DNA of 64,000 nt from Bifidobacterium sp. ESL0790 (lineage in GTDB: Bacteria; Actinomycetota; Actinomycetes; Actinomycetales; Bifidobacteriaceae). Below, piece by piece: positions 26,486 to 36,747 of this stretch. The DNA is taken from positions 2,046,001 to 2,110,000 of the forward strand of contig NZ_CP113915.1 of assembly GCF_029395435.1 (NCBI RefSeq), read 5' to 3'. The first letter of the stretch is position 1. Every line of letters starts with the position of its first letter. Below the pieces are notes generated by a model. The model searched no databases, had not been told where the DNA came from, and saw nothing but the letters and a program-made list of their open reading frames with translations. The position numbers and the translations under genes are program-made.

Positions 26486-26521
26486 CCAGAGCCGACAGAC
26501 ATTCAATCCATCGCGCTCTGG
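26486..26521. terminator. Hairpin between convergent GT2 genes
   Basis: Arms GCCAGAGC / GCTCTGGC are separated by about 20 bp in the 83-bp gap between the two convergent stops. It could serve both genes. Confidence 0.45.
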
Positions 26522-26543
26522 CCTATAAACTTTAAAGTTACTT

Positions 26544-27395
26544 TTACTTTCTCCCGGCCCGCATAGCGCGAATCTTGCGCTTGCCGGCTCTCCAGCCACG
26601 CAGCATAGCGCCCACCTTTGCGCCCTTCTCGCGCTCGAAGAGCAGTACGATGAGCATGTCCTGAGCGAGGCGCGACACCGAACGCGGCCACGAATACGTA
26701 CCCAGCTTCACGTCGATATACAAGGCATTGCGCTCGATGTAGAACCACCGGAATGGCGCATGGTTCCAAGCAATCGGATGCTTGAAGCCGAGGTTGACCG
26801 TGCGGCTCTCGCCAATCTGGTGAGGCATGATGACGTCGGTGCACTCCACAATCGGGTATCCGGCCCGCACCAAACGACGTGAGAAATCAAAATCCACCCC
26901 GTCGATGAACAGCCAGTCGTCGAACCCGCCGATCGCCCGCCAAGCGTCTACGTTGGTCAGGCTGCCAGAAGTGATGCACTCGCCCTCGTTGCGCTTGCTG
27001 TGGAAGATGGTACCGTCTTTGCGGTTGCGCAGAAGCGGGCAGACGATACCCACACCCGTTCCGCCGTTCGTCTGTTTCGTAAGGCACCGCCGGTAGCCGT
27101 CAATCATTCCATCGGGAATCTCGGAATCGTCGTCCAGCGTGAGCACCCAGTCGAAGCCAGCCCCGCTCGCCCATTCGAACGCGCGGTTGAGAGCGGTGGC
27201 AACCCCCAGGTTCTTGCCATTGCGCAACAGCGTCACCTTGTCGAACCTGCCGACAAGCTCCGCCACGCGCTCCACGTTCTCGGAGCCATTGTCTACCACG
27301 ACAAGCGCGCCCACCTGCCCCAGCAGCGCGGGCACACTCCCCCGCAAGTCGTCCAGCGACGGGTTAAACGTCACCATCGATGCCGCAATACGCAT
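26544..27395 (-). CDS. Rhamnosyltransferase-like GT2 glycosyltransferase
   Basis: 283 residues from the ATG at 27395; a TTG at 27410 is possible. GT2 fold with IAASMVTFNPSLDDL, ALVVVDNGSENV, RNGKNLGVATALNRAFEWA, the metal-binding LTLDDDSE, and GFDDWLFIDGVDFDFSRRLVRAGYPIV (in parts). This overall pattern is that of RfbF/WbbL-type rhamnosyltransferases, which fits the dTDP-rhamnose genes at 43-46 kb. The product is predicted to be cytoplasmic and to act on a lipid-linked acceptor. Confidence 0.87.
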   Translation of the reverse strand: MRIAASMVTFNPSLDDLRGSVPALLGQVGALVVVDNGSENVERVAELVGRFDKVTLLRNGKNLGVATALNRAFEWASGAGFDWVLTLDDDSEIPDGMIDGYRRCLTKQTNGGTGVGIVCPLLRNRKDGTIFHSKRNEGECITSGSLTNVDAWRAIGGFDDWLFIDGVDFDFSRRLVRAGYPIVECTDVIMPHQIGESRTVNLGFKHPIAWNHAPFRWFYIERNALYIDVKLGTYSWPRSVSRLAQDMLIVLLFEREKGAKVGAMLRGWRAGKRKIRAMRAGRK

Positions 27396-27577
27396 ACGTT
27401 TCAATACCAATCCGGTTTATTCGCCATAGTTTCTATTCCCGAAGCAACGGCTACCTGAAATTAGGCAATCAGCCTCCTCTGACAAAAATGCCGTACGAGG
27501 AACGTTTCCTAGTGCAAACCTTAACTGAAGAACATTATATATACCGTTACATTGATTGTCGGCAGCATCAAAGACTA

Positions 27578-29023
27578 TCAGAGGTCTTTATTGGAATCCA
27601 TGGATACTTTTGCCGGCTTATCTACATACGCAATAGTAAGCAATAATGGCAAAAGCGGCCAAACGTATCGCTCTTCGACTCCAATCAAGTAGTCAGTCCA
27701 TTTCATAGTAGGTAATACATTCCATATCATCGCTTCAATGGCATAAATCAAAACATAAACCAGTATGGCAATGACAATGGAAACCAAGAAATACCTATGC
27801 GACGCAATCCATGATTCAGATTTATCCCTTACCAAGGCCTTTCGGTTCCAAACTATGTACGCAACCCAAGCAATGACTATGACCGCAAGCATTGCAATCG
27901 AAATAGCTTTCTTAGGATAGTTCTGCGGGAAGGTGCGCAAAATGCTGAGCATAATCATGACCATGACTTTGCCAGGCCTTTTTAGGGCATATGCAATATT
28001 ATCGGCAACATTTACATTGGGGAATATGCTACCGACTGTATGACTCCAAATTCCATATATAGGAAGCGCTATAGCCATCGATATCCCAACAAACCATGCT
28101 TTCCTCTTAGTGGAAAGTACTCGCCTAGGCAAAACCATAACCAGCAAAGCCAAAACGACATATACATATTTGGCAAAGAAAAGCAAAACTGTCAATGTTA
28201 TACAAAGTGCGAGCCCGCCATTACTCATACGTTCCTTAGATTCAGCAGATTTCATCACTAGGGCAATAAGCAATGCCGAAATCGCAATGTAAAAAGCATC
28301 GGACATCAAACTGGACGCCAAAAAGGCAGTCAGCGGGAGCATTCCCAAAACAGTAAGAAATACCTTACCGCGCGGTAATACCGCTATAGCTAAACCAAAG
28401 AGAACCAAGAACACGATGAGATTAGAAGCACGCCCAAGCTGCCACGCATTGAATGGAGAAACACCCAACCGAATACCTAGCCATACACCGGCTGCCTGGG
28501 GGAGATAAACTATCGGGAAATACTGATTTGCGCGGTTGCCTGTCATCGTTCCTTTAAGGGGGACCGTTATTGTACGAGCTGGTTGATGATCAGACGCTTG
28601 TTGTTTAACCCGGTAACTGTCATAGAGCGGCATCAGAGGAGAGACGCCATGTGTTCCCTGGCGCGCGCTATCAATACCATCATGGTAAAAGCTCGCAACA
28701 AGCCATGATATCAAATCATTACGCACACCTTCGCGCTTCAAAAATCTAGCGTCGCCCTTAGTATGCTGGACCTTTACCTGATTACCATGTGGATCGACGC
28801 ACTTATAGGCTGGACTAAACGCTTGACCGGTCGCTATTGAATAGGCGGTATTGGCATGCAGATCTGAATCAGGAATACTCATCGGCCCCGTCGACTGTAT
28901 GAATTCGATACCTTCTATTGCGCACAGGACAACAAACACACAGATAATAATAATGTTGGTCCGTTTTGGCTTAGAAACTTCTTTGTCATTCAGCTTCGTT
29001 GACTTTCCCGACAGATGTTTCAA
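27578..29023 (-). CDS. DUF2142 family membrane protein (first of two paralogues)
   Basis: 481 residues from a TTG start at 29023 supported by AAGGTGGAGAA. About 10-11 hydrophobic segments are present. Between the first two is an outer loop with the DUF2142 pattern STGPMSIPDSDLHANTAYSI, and later NRANQYFPIVYLPQAAGVWL. DUF2142 proteins accompany actinobacterial polysaccharide loci and are thought to act in glycan transfer or modification at the membrane. The next gene upstream is a clear paralogue. Base composition is more AT-rich than the housekeeping genes. Confidence 0.85.
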   Translation of the reverse strand: MKHLSGKSTKLNDKEVSKPKRTNIIIICVFVVLCAIEGIEFIQSTGPMSIPDSDLHANTAYSIATGQAFSPAYKCVDPHGNQVKVQHTKGDARFLKREGVRNDLISWLVASFYHDGIDSARQGTHGVSPLMPLYDSYRVKQQASDHQPARTITVPLKGTMTGNRANQYFPIVYLPQAAGVWLGIRLGVSPFNAWQLGRASNLIVFLVLFGLAIAVLPRGKVFLTVLGMLPLTAFLASSLMSDAFYIAISALLIALVMKSAESKERMSNGGLALCITLTVLLFFAKYVYVVLALLVMVLPRRVLSTKRKAWFVGISMAIALPIYGIWSHTVGSIFPNVNVADNIAYALKRPGKVMVMIMLSILRTFPQNYPKKAISIAMLAVIVIAWVAYIVWNRKALVRDKSESWIASHRYFLVSIVIAILVYVLIYAIEAMIWNVLPTMKWTDYLIGVEERYVWPLLPLLLTIAYVDKPAKVSMDSNKDL

Positions 29024-29123
29024 TTCTCCACCTTCTTACGGTCTAAACGGACAACACATGCAATCGTATCAGCATGTTTAAGCACAAAAAACACAAAGAT
29101 TAGTTTTAACAAGAATTTGTAAG

Positions 29124-30557
29124 TTAAGACAAAATCTTGGTGCTGAGATGCCGATTCTTATGCGTATACCCAATAGTCAGCAGTAACGGCATTAGAGGCC
29201 ACAAATATCTTTCTTCAAGACCATAGATGTAATCTTTCCAACTCATAGTAGACAATTGGTTCCAAATTAACGCTTCAAAAGTATCAATTGCCAAAACAAT
29301 AAGCAGAACAATTACCACCGACATCAGAACGTACCTATAAGCCGATACCCATGATTCTTTCTTCTCTTTCTTAATCGCAGACCGGTTAATGACGATGAAA
29401 ACAACCCAAGCCACCAACACTGCCACCAGCGCCAAAATCCCAAAGAACTGAGTCGGGAAATGCTTGGAAAGGAACTGCAAAGTGCTCAACAACACCATTA
29501 CCACAATCTTGAAAGGATGCTTGCCCGCGTACTCGGTATTCGCCGCGACGTTAACAGTCGGGAAAGAACTACCGAACAAGACGCTCCAGATTCCATATAT
29601 CGGGAGGGTGACTAGCATCGATATGACGACAAACCAAACCTTTCTTTTAGTTGAAAGCACATTGGCGGGAAGCACCATCAGCAGCAGCGCTAACGCCACA
29701 TATACACCCTTAGAGAACAACAACAATGCCGTCAAAATGACGAATACCGCTAAAACTCGATTGTTTATAGGCTTGTCACGCTCTACAGTTCTGAGGAAAA
29801 GCGCAACGAAGAGAGCGGCAACGCTTATATAGAGCCCATCCGCCATCAGACTTGTGGCGAGGAATACAGTCCCCGGCAAGACTCCAAGAACGGCCAGGAA
29901 ATACTTGCCTCTGGGAAGCAAGGCTATCGCCAAACTAAAAAGGACCAAGAATACCAAAAAATTAGCAATCCGGCCGAGCTGCCAAGTCGTGAACGGCGGA
30001 GTGCCAAGTTTCAGCCCAAGCCACACGCCACAAGCCTGAGGCAAATACACAATCGGGAAATACTGGTTCGAACGGTTACCCGTACCAAGATGATGTGCTG
30101 GAACCGACATCGTTTTCTTCGGCATTTCATTTACCGATTCCTGCACTGCTCGATTCCTGTCATAAAGTATCTTGCTAAATCTTCCCGTCTGTGAAGCATC
30201 AGCCGTACGAGCATCATTGCGGAAATTTTCCAACAGGTATGATACGGCTCCATTGCTGGCACCATAACGAGACAGGTACCTCGAATCACCGGTGACTTCC
30301 TGAATTTTCACTGGGTTATTCCAAGGATCGGCCCGCTTCTCTGCATGGGTAAATTCTTGGCCAGTCGCCAGTACATAAGCGGCATTGGCATGAAGATCAC
30401 TGTCCGGGATAGTCAGAGGGCCAGTCGAGTGTAAAAAAATAGCACCTTCAACGATACAAACAAGGAGGAATACAAGTATGGTTACCACGTTTCTGCGGAC
30501 ACCTACTGACAATTTATGAAAAATTGTTTTCGTCCCCTCTTGACGACAGTCACCCAT
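29124..30557 (-). CDS. DUF2142 family membrane protein (second paralogue)
   Basis: 477 residues from the ATG at 30557, preceded by AAAGGGTGG. It is collinear with the neighbour at 27578: STGPLTIPDSDLHANAAYVL, NRSNQYFPIVYLPQACGVWL, TWQLGRIANFLVFLVLF and a closing YGLEERYLWPLMPLLLTIGY. About 11 hydrophobic segments. The pair is co-directional with a 100-bp gap, so the genes probably arose by tandem duplication. The function is as uncertain as for its partner. Confidence 0.85.
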   Translation of the reverse strand: MGDCRQEGTKTIFHKLSVGVRRNVVTILVFLLVCIVEGAIFLHSTGPLTIPDSDLHANAAYVLATGQEFTHAEKRADPWNNPVKIQEVTGDSRYLSRYGASNGAVSYLLENFRNDARTADASQTGRFSKILYDRNRAVQESVNEMPKKTMSVPAHHLGTGNRSNQYFPIVYLPQACGVWLGLKLGTPPFTTWQLGRIANFLVFLVLFSLAIALLPRGKYFLAVLGVLPGTVFLATSLMADGLYISVAALFVALFLRTVERDKPINNRVLAVFVILTALLLFSKGVYVALALLLMVLPANVLSTKRKVWFVVISMLVTLPIYGIWSVLFGSSFPTVNVAANTEYAGKHPFKIVVMVLLSTLQFLSKHFPTQFFGILALVAVLVAWVVFIVINRSAIKKEKKESWVSAYRYVLMSVVIVLLIVLAIDTFEALIWNQLSTMSWKDYIYGLEERYLWPLMPLLLTIGYTHKNRHLSTKILS

Positions 30558-30778
30558 TAATACCACCCTTTGAACAAAACAGTCTCCTGCATACTCTGAC
30601 GTCAATTTTGCCGTTTACTAAAGACTAAACATATCTTTGAAACAGTTCATCCCATACGCTTGATTTGTGTATATTCAGTTTGCTTCGTCAAAGACGTTGA
30701 CGCTTACGTGTAATCTAATGACGGTTTAAGTATTGAGATTTACTAGTCTCTTAGCATTTGATTCCAAAGGAGGCAGAC
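30558..30778. promoter_or_regulatory. Divergent promoter region, DUF2142 pair / FAD oxidoreductase
   Basis: An AT-rich gap between two divergent genes, with a good AGGAGG site at its right end. It must contain both promoters; no palindromic operator was found. Confidence 0.4.
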
Positions 30779-32422
30779 GTGACTGACGATGAATTGGGTA
30801 AGAAGTCTGTGGTGATCATTGGCGGTGGGCCTGCGGGCCTGACCGCGGCGTGGGAGCTGCTCAAGGACGGCGGCGCCGACAAGTACGACGTGACCGTGTT
30901 GGAGGCGACCAAGGAGTTCGGCGGCATCAGCCGCACCGTCAAGCACAACGGCAACCGCATGGACATCGGCGGCCACCGCTTCTTCTCCAAGGACGACCGG
31001 ATCATGGACTGGTGGAAGAACATCCTTCCGTTGCAGGGAGCCCCGTCCTATGACGACAATAAGCTTGGTCGTCATCACGATTTGGAGCCTGGCGGACCGG
31101 ACCCGGAGAAGACGGATGTCGTGATGCTCAAGCGCCACCGCGTCTCGCGCATCTTCTGGAACCAGCACTTCCTGGACTACCCGATCTCGCTTTCGCCCGG
31201 CCTGTTCAAGGCGCTGGGCCTGAAGCTCACGTTGAAGGCCGGTTTCAGCTATCTCTGGTCCATGATTCACAAGCTGCCCGAGGACAACCTCGAGAACTTC
31301 TACATCAACCGTTTTGGTCGTCAGCTCTATTCCATGTTCTTCGAGGGCTACACGGAGAAGTTATGGGGCCGCCATCCGCGCGAAATCAGCGCGGACTGGG
31401 GTGCGCAGCGTGTCAAGGGCCTTAGCGTAGTTGCAGTGCTGAAGAACGCCATCCAGAAGATGATGCCGAAAAAGCGCGACTCGGGAGAGGTCGAGACCTC
31501 GTTGATCGAGGAGTTCTGGTACCCCAAGCTCGGCCCGGGCCAGCTTTGGGAAACAGTGGAGAGCCAGGTCGTCGACAACGGCGGTAAGGTGATCACCGAC
31601 GCGAATGTGGTCGAACTGCGCCAGAGAGAAGATGGCAGCATCGCTTCCGTCGTCTACCAAGACGATAAAGTCGGGCGTGTAGAGCTCCTCGCTGACCAGT
31701 TCATATCTTCGATGCCGGTCAAGGATTTGGTGAACGCGATTGACAAGGCAGTCAAGGACGATACCCCTGCGCCTGGCGTGGCTACCAAGCCAAGCGCTGT
31801 ACCTGCGGAGATGGTCAAAGTGGCCAACGGCCTGCCCTATCGCGACTTCGTCACCGTCGGCCTGCTCGTCAAGCACTTGCGCTTGAAGAATACGACTGAT
31901 ACCCCCACGCTCGGAAATCCGCCGATTGTGCCGGATTGCTGGATCTATGTACAGGACCCGGGCTACAAGGTCGGCCGTATTCAAATTTTCAACAACTGGA
32001 GCCCCTACCTGGTTAAGAACGTGGATGACACCGTGTGGATTGGCCTCGAGTACTTCTGCGAGGAGGGCGACGACTTCTGGAACCTCACGGACGAGGAAGC
32101 CACCCAGCTCGCCATCAAGGAGCTGACCCGTATGCGCGTGATCAACGGACCGGATGACGTGCTGGACTCCCACCGTGAGCACGTCAAGAAGGCATATCCG
32201 GCCTACTTCGACACCTACGCCCAGATGCCCGAACTCATCGACTACCTCGACTCGTTCGGCAACCTCTACTGCGTGGGCCGCAACGGCCAGCACCGCTACA
32301 ACAACCAGGACCACTCCATGGCCACCGCTATCGAGGCTGTCAGCAACATCGGCAGCGACCGCAAAGACAAAAAGAATGTCTGGTCGGTCAACACCGAGAA
32401 GTCCTACCACGAGGAAAAGTAA
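30779..32422 (+). CDS. FAD-dependent oxidoreductase, UGM/protoporphyrinogen-oxidase-like fold
   Basis: 547 residues from a GTG start at 30779 with AGGAGG seven bases before it. The dinucleotide-binding motif [18 protein letters not shown] (about residues 10-27) is followed by [15 protein letters not shown] and [10 protein letters not shown], which is the pattern of the amine-oxidase/UDP-galactopyranose-mutase superfamily. At 547 residues it is much longer than true UGM. The C-terminus contains [18 protein letters not shown]. Its position among polysaccharide genes suggests oxidation or ring isomerisation of a nucleotide sugar or lipid-linked sugar; the exact reaction is unknown. Confidence 0.8.
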   Translation: MTDDELGKKSVVIIGGGPAGLTAAWELLKDGGADKYDVTVLEATKEFGGISRTVKHNGNRMDIGGHRFFSKDDRIMDWWKNILPLQGAPSYDDNKLGRHHDLEPGGPDPEKTDVVMLKRHRVSRIFWNQHFLDYPISLSPGLFKALGLKLTLKAGFSYLWSMIHKLPEDNLENFYINRFGRQLYSMFFEGYTEKLWGRHPREISADWGAQRVKGLSVVAVLKNAIQKMMPKKRDSGEVETSLIEEFWYPKLGPGQLWETVESQVVDNGGKVITDANVVELRQREDGSIASVVYQDDKVGRVELLADQFISSMPVKDLVNAIDKAVKDDTPAPGVATKPSAVPAEMVKVANGLPYRDFVTVGLLVKHLRLKNTTDTPTLGNPPIVPDCWIYVQDPGYKVGRIQIFNNWSPYLVKNVDDTVWIGLEYFCEEGDDFWNLTDEEATQLAIKELTRMRVINGPDDVLDSHREHVKKAYPAYFDTYAQMPELIDYLDSFGNLYCVGRNGQHRYNNQDHSMATAIEAVSNIGSDRKDKKNVWSVNTEKSYHEEK

Positions 32423-32428
32423 CTGCTT

Positions 32429-32516
32429 ACTGTAAAGCAAATTCGCTCCCGGGACTTACAACTTTATTTAGTGAACCACAGTTGGCAAGCCTCCGGGAGC
32501 GAATTTGTTTTACAGT
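32429..32516. repeat. 88-bp inverted repeat after the FAD oxidoreductase gene
   Basis: Twenty-four-bp arms starting ACTGTAAA and ending GCTCCCGG pair with one mismatch across a 40-bp loop. It lies 7 bp after the stop codon, so it may act as a terminator. The long loop and arms are also like a miniature element. Confidence 0.75.
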
Positions 32517-32695
32517 AGTTATCTGCAAAACCCTCAATAAAACTAAAGAAACTATGTGGCCCTCAATATTGGATTTGCACATATAAATCTCTGCTTCAAT
32601 GCTTCTCATAAAGATACAGGAGCAAAGAGGCTATTCAGCCTATAGTATTGTTAAGTACTGTTTTAAACGCCAATACCAAGAGAAACCGTAAACTT

Positions 32696-34597
32696 ATGAT
32701 CCTTTCAGAATCGAGCGTGAACCGTCTCGGAATCTTCTTCTTCTACGACAAAGAAGGCGTGGTGGATGACTACGTATCTACCTTGCTTGAAGGTTTCAAG
32801 CCGTTCTTTTCCGAGATGACCATCGTCGTCAACGGCAAACTCACCTCCGAAGGACGCGCCAAGCTTCTGCACTTCACCGACGAAGACAAACTCATCGTTC
32901 GCGAAAACAAAGGCTTCGACGCATGGGCCTATAAAACGGCTTTGGACTCATACGGCTGGGAGAAGCTCGCGCGATTCGATGAGATCTGCCTGTTTAATGC
33001 CACCATCATGGGCCCCGTCTATCCATTCTCCGAAATGTTCGAGGCTATGGACCAACGCGATCTCGATTTCTGGGGCATCACTAAATTCCACCGCGTTCCT
33101 AACGACCCATTCGACAGAAGCCCCTATGGCTACCTTCCCGAGCACATCCAATCGCACTTCCACGCTTATCGGCAAAGCCTGGTAAAGAGCGAGGAGTTCC
33201 AGAAATACTGGGACAATCTTCCCGAAATCAAAAACTATTACGACTCAGTGGGCCTGCATGAGTCATTATTCACCAAACGATTCGCCGACAAAGGCTTCAA
33301 GTGGGATGTCTATGTCAACACCGACAGCCTTGAAGGATTCACGTACGGGCCGATAACGTTCGCGGCCAAGCAACTGGTCGAGGAGAAACGATGCCCGATT
33401 TTCAAGCGTCGTTCGTTCTTCCATCCCTATGGTGATTCCATCACACAATCGGCGGGCAACAATGCGCTTGACCTTTTTGAATACCTGCGCGACCACACGG
33501 ACTACGACACCGACCTCATCTGGCAGAACGCACTGCGCACTATGAACCTGGCCGACCTGGAGAAGAACCTTCATCTGGACTTCGTCCTGCCACAGCAAAC
33601 CGGCGTACCGCTTCCCGAAGGCAAGCGCATCGCATTGGTCATGCATCTCTATTACATGGATCTTCTGGACCAAACCATGTCCTATGCCACCTCCATGCCA
33701 GAGGGTTGCGACATCATCCTCACAGTCGGGTCCGAGGAGAAGGCAGAAACCGTACGCGCCTATTGCGAAAAACACCATCTGCCCTACAACATCGACATCC
33801 GCATCATCGAAAACCGCGGCCGTGATGTGAGCGCGCTGCTTGTCGGAGCCGGCAAAGACCTACTCAAGTACGATTACGTCTGCAGCATGCACGACAAGAA
33901 AGTCACGCAGGTTCAACCCCAATCCATCGGCGATGGCTTCCGATACAAGTGTTTTGAGAACAACCTTGCGACGAAGGAGTATGTCGAAAACATCATCCAC
34001 CTCTTCGAAAGCAACCCTCGCCTTGGCATCGCCATGCCCACACCTCCCAATCATGGCGATTATTTCGCGCCGTACACGCTCAACTGGGGACTCGATTTCG
34101 ACGGCACCAAAGAGTTCCTCGAAAACACACTCGATGTGCATGTGCCGCTGGATGAGAAGGAAGAGGCCGTGGCCCCGCTCGGCACCATGTTCTGGTTCCG
34201 CCCCGAAGCCCTGCATGGCCTGCTCGACCATGGCTGGGAATATGAGGACTTCCCCCCAGAACCCAACAAGACCGACGCCACATTGCTGCACTATATCGAA
34301 CGCGCCTACGCCTATGTGGCCCAATACAATGGATATTTCCCCGCCTACATCTTCTCCGACCGGTTCGCCCGCATGGAAATCACCAACCTCGCCTTCGAGG
34401 AACGCGAACTTGTCAGGGCCATCAGCGACAAATGGCTTGGACGCAACGTCGAAGTGACCAAGGACAATATCAAAAAAGGCAAGGGCAAAGCCTATCATGC
34501 GGTGCACTTTGTCAGGAGTTCCATCAAGCGCACTCCCCTTGTCGGCCCCCTGCTTGTGAAGCTGTATAGAAAGTGGATCAGGTTCAGGAAAGCCTAA
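32696..34597 (+). CDS. Rhamnan synthesis F (RgpF)-like protein, first copy
   Basis: 633 residues from the ATG at 32696, chosen because it aligns with the start of the second copy (SVNRLGIFFFYD near both N-termini); an upstream frame start at 32648 is not supported. RgpF-family features are GFDAWAYKTALDSYGW, NATIMGPVYPFSEMFEAM, DLDFWGIT, SHFHAYRQSLV, and in the second half NRGRDVSALLVG, PRLGIAMPTPPNH and MFWFRPEAL. These proteins take part in making rhamnose-containing cell-wall polysaccharide, as glycosyltransferases or chain-modifying enzymes. A nearly collinear copy follows 144 bp downstream. Confidence 0.88.
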   Translation: MILSESSVNRLGIFFFYDKEGVVDDYVSTLLEGFKPFFSEMTIVVNGKLTSEGRAKLLHFTDEDKLIVRENKGFDAWAYKTALDSYGWEKLARFDEICLFNATIMGPVYPFSEMFEAMDQRDLDFWGITKFHRVPNDPFDRSPYGYLPEHIQSHFHAYRQSLVKSEEFQKYWDNLPEIKNYYDSVGLHESLFTKRFADKGFKWDVYVNTDSLEGFTYGPITFAAKQLVEEKRCPIFKRRSFFHPYGDSITQSAGNNALDLFEYLRDHTDYDTDLIWQNALRTMNLADLEKNLHLDFVLPQQTGVPLPEGKRIALVMHLYYMDLLDQTMSYATSMPEGCDIILTVGSEEKAETVRAYCEKHHLPYNIDIRIIENRGRDVSALLVGAGKDLLKYDYVCSMHDKKVTQVQPQSIGDGFRYKCFENNLATKEYVENIIHLFESNPRLGIAMPTPPNHGDYFAPYTLNWGLDFDGTKEFLENTLDVHVPLDEKEEAVAPLGTMFWFRPEALHGLLDHGWEYEDFPPEPNKTDATLLHYIERAYAYVAQYNGYFPAYIFSDRFARMEITNLAFEERELVRAISDKWLGRNVEVTKDNIKKGKGKAYHAVHFVRSSIKRTPLVGPLLVKLYRKWIRFRKA

Positions 34598-34741
34598 CCG
34601 TTCTCGCCCACGAGCATACGCTTATCAAGAATGAACGAATGATTTCTACGAACCTTGATAGGCTATGCCGTTGTAGGTTGAACAGCCAAACCACATTCGC
34701 CAAATTTCAATGAGTTGTTGCAAGGAAAGTGACTCGTCTCT

Positions 34742-36673
34742 ATGTTATTGAATCGTAATAGCGTGAATCGTCTGGGAATCTTCTTTTTCTATGACGCAGA
34801 CGGCATCGTCGATGATTACGTGACAACGCTACTCGATGGATTCAAACCATTCTTTTCCGAAATGACCATTGTGGTCAATGGCAAACTCACCAACGAAGGC
34901 CGGGCCAAATTCCTGCGCTACGTTGATGACGACAGATTGATCGTACGAGAAAATACCGGATTCGACGTCTGGGCTTATAAGACAGCGCTGGATTCCTATG
35001 GATGGAAGAAGCTGGAGACCTTCGACGAGGTCTGTCTGTTCAACCACACCATCATGGGACCCGTCTATCCTTTCTCCGAGATGTTCGAGGCAATGGACCA
35101 GCGCGACCTGGATTTCTGGGGCATAACTAAATACCACCAAGTCGCGAAAGATCCTTTTGGCGACAGCCCCTACGGATATCTGCCCGAGCATATTCAGTCG
35201 CACTTCCACGCCTATCGGAAAAGCTTGGTGCAATCCAAAGATTTCCAAGATTACTGGGACCATCTTCCCCAAATCCGCACTTACAATGATTCCGTCGGCT
35301 TACATGAAAGCCTCTTCACCAAACGATTCGCCGACAAAGGCTTCAAATGGGACACTTACGTCAACACAGATGAGATGGAAAAACTCACCTACGGCCCGAT
35401 CATGTTCTTCACTCCGAAGCTGGTCGCCGAAAAACGCTGCCCAATCTTCAAACGTCGCTCATTCTTCCATCATTATGATGACCAGCTCATCCAAACGATG
35501 GGCAACAACGTCCTTGATCTTTATGAGTTTTTGCGCGACCACACGGATTATGACACCGACCTCATCTGGCAGAACGCGCTACGCACCATGAACCTGGCCG
35601 ACCTGATGAAGAACCTGCATCTCAACTACATTCTTCCTCAAAACATCGGCACGGCGATTCCCCAGAACAAACGAATTGCTCTGGTAATGCACCTTTATTA
35701 CATGAACACTATCGACCATAGCCTGTCATATATTTCCTCCATGCCGAAAGGCTGCGACGTCATTCTCACGGTTGCCTCGGAGGAGAAAGCACAAATAGTA
35801 CGTGAGCACTGCGCCAAAATGCAGCTGTCTTACAACATCGACATCCGGGTTGTCAAAAACCAAGGTCGCGATGTCAGCGCGTTGCTGATTGGCGTCGGCG
35901 CCGATTTGCTCAAATATGACTATGTCTGCTTCATACATGACATGAAATTCACCCAGCTCACCCCCCTGAACATTGATGGAGGGACCCACTCTAAGGGCTT
36001 CGACAATACGATTCCAACCAAGGAATACGTACAGAATGTCATACAATTTTTTGAGAGCAACCCCCGCCTTGGCATCGCCATGCCTACCCCGCCCAATCAT
36101 GCTGGTTACTTCCCTGCATATACCTTCGGATGGATCGACGATGCCGAGGGAACCAAAAATCTGCTGGAGAAAACCCTGGGCATGGATGTTTTGCCCATCG
36201 ATGAGGACAAGGAGGTCATCGCGCCATTGGACGGAGCGGCATGGGTCCGCCCCGAGGCCCTACGCCAAATCATCAACCACAAGTGGAGCTATGATGATTT
36301 TCCCAAGGAGCGCCTCGACGCCGATGACACGATAAACCATTACATCGTCCGCTCTTACGCGTACATCGCCCAGGCGAATGGTTACTTCCCCGCCTATATA
36401 CTCTCGGATCGATTCGCGCGTATGGAAATCACCAATCTTGCCTTTGAACAACGCGAATTGGTACGGGCGATAGACAAGCCCTGGCTAGGCCTGGATATCG
36501 AACAGACAAAGAAGAATATTAAGAAATACAAGCATATTCCTTACGAGCTTTGCCGCCGCGTCATAGCCCTAATCAAGACCTGCATCAAACACATACCGGT
36601 TCTCGGCCCCTATATCGTTCAAAAGCGTAAAGAAATGCGAGAGCAGCAGGAGTCTCAGGTTGATGAGGAATAA
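34742..36673 (+). CDS. Rhamnan synthesis F (RgpF)-like protein, second copy
   Basis: 643 residues, highly similar along its whole length to the preceding gene, for example SEMTIVVNGKLTNEGRAKF, NHTIMGPVYPFSEMFEAMDQ, KSLVQSKDFQDYW, QGRDVSALLIG and RLGIAMPTPPNHAGYFPAY. Differences cluster in the acceptor-side loops and at the C-terminus, which here ends in a charged KRKEMREQQESQVDEE tail. The paralogues probably transfer sugars to different positions of the same rhamnose-rich polymer. It is followed 74 bp later by an acyltransferase gene on the same strand. Confidence 0.88.
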   Translation: MLLNRNSVNRLGIFFFYDADGIVDDYVTTLLDGFKPFFSEMTIVVNGKLTNEGRAKFLRYVDDDRLIVRENTGFDVWAYKTALDSYGWKKLETFDEVCLFNHTIMGPVYPFSEMFEAMDQRDLDFWGITKYHQVAKDPFGDSPYGYLPEHIQSHFHAYRKSLVQSKDFQDYWDHLPQIRTYNDSVGLHESLFTKRFADKGFKWDTYVNTDEMEKLTYGPIMFFTPKLVAEKRCPIFKRRSFFHHYDDQLIQTMGNNVLDLYEFLRDHTDYDTDLIWQNALRTMNLADLMKNLHLNYILPQNIGTAIPQNKRIALVMHLYYMNTIDHSLSYISSMPKGCDVILTVASEEKAQIVREHCAKMQLSYNIDIRVVKNQGRDVSALLIGVGADLLKYDYVCFIHDMKFTQLTPLNIDGGTHSKGFDNTIPTKEYVQNVIQFFESNPRLGIAMPTPPNHAGYFPAYTFGWIDDAEGTKNLLEKTLGMDVLPIDEDKEVIAPLDGAAWVRPEALRQIINHKWSYDDFPKERLDADDTINHYIVRSYAYIAQANGYFPAYILSDRFARMEITNLAFEQRELVRAIDKPWLGLDIEQTKKNIKKYKHIPYELCRRVIALIKTCIKHIPVLGPYIVQKRKEMREQQESQVDEE

Positions 36674-36747
36674 TTCTATCCTTCAATAGTGAGAGTATTT
36701 TTGATAGTACTTTCCAAACCAGATGAAACAGCAAAGGACAAGCACTC

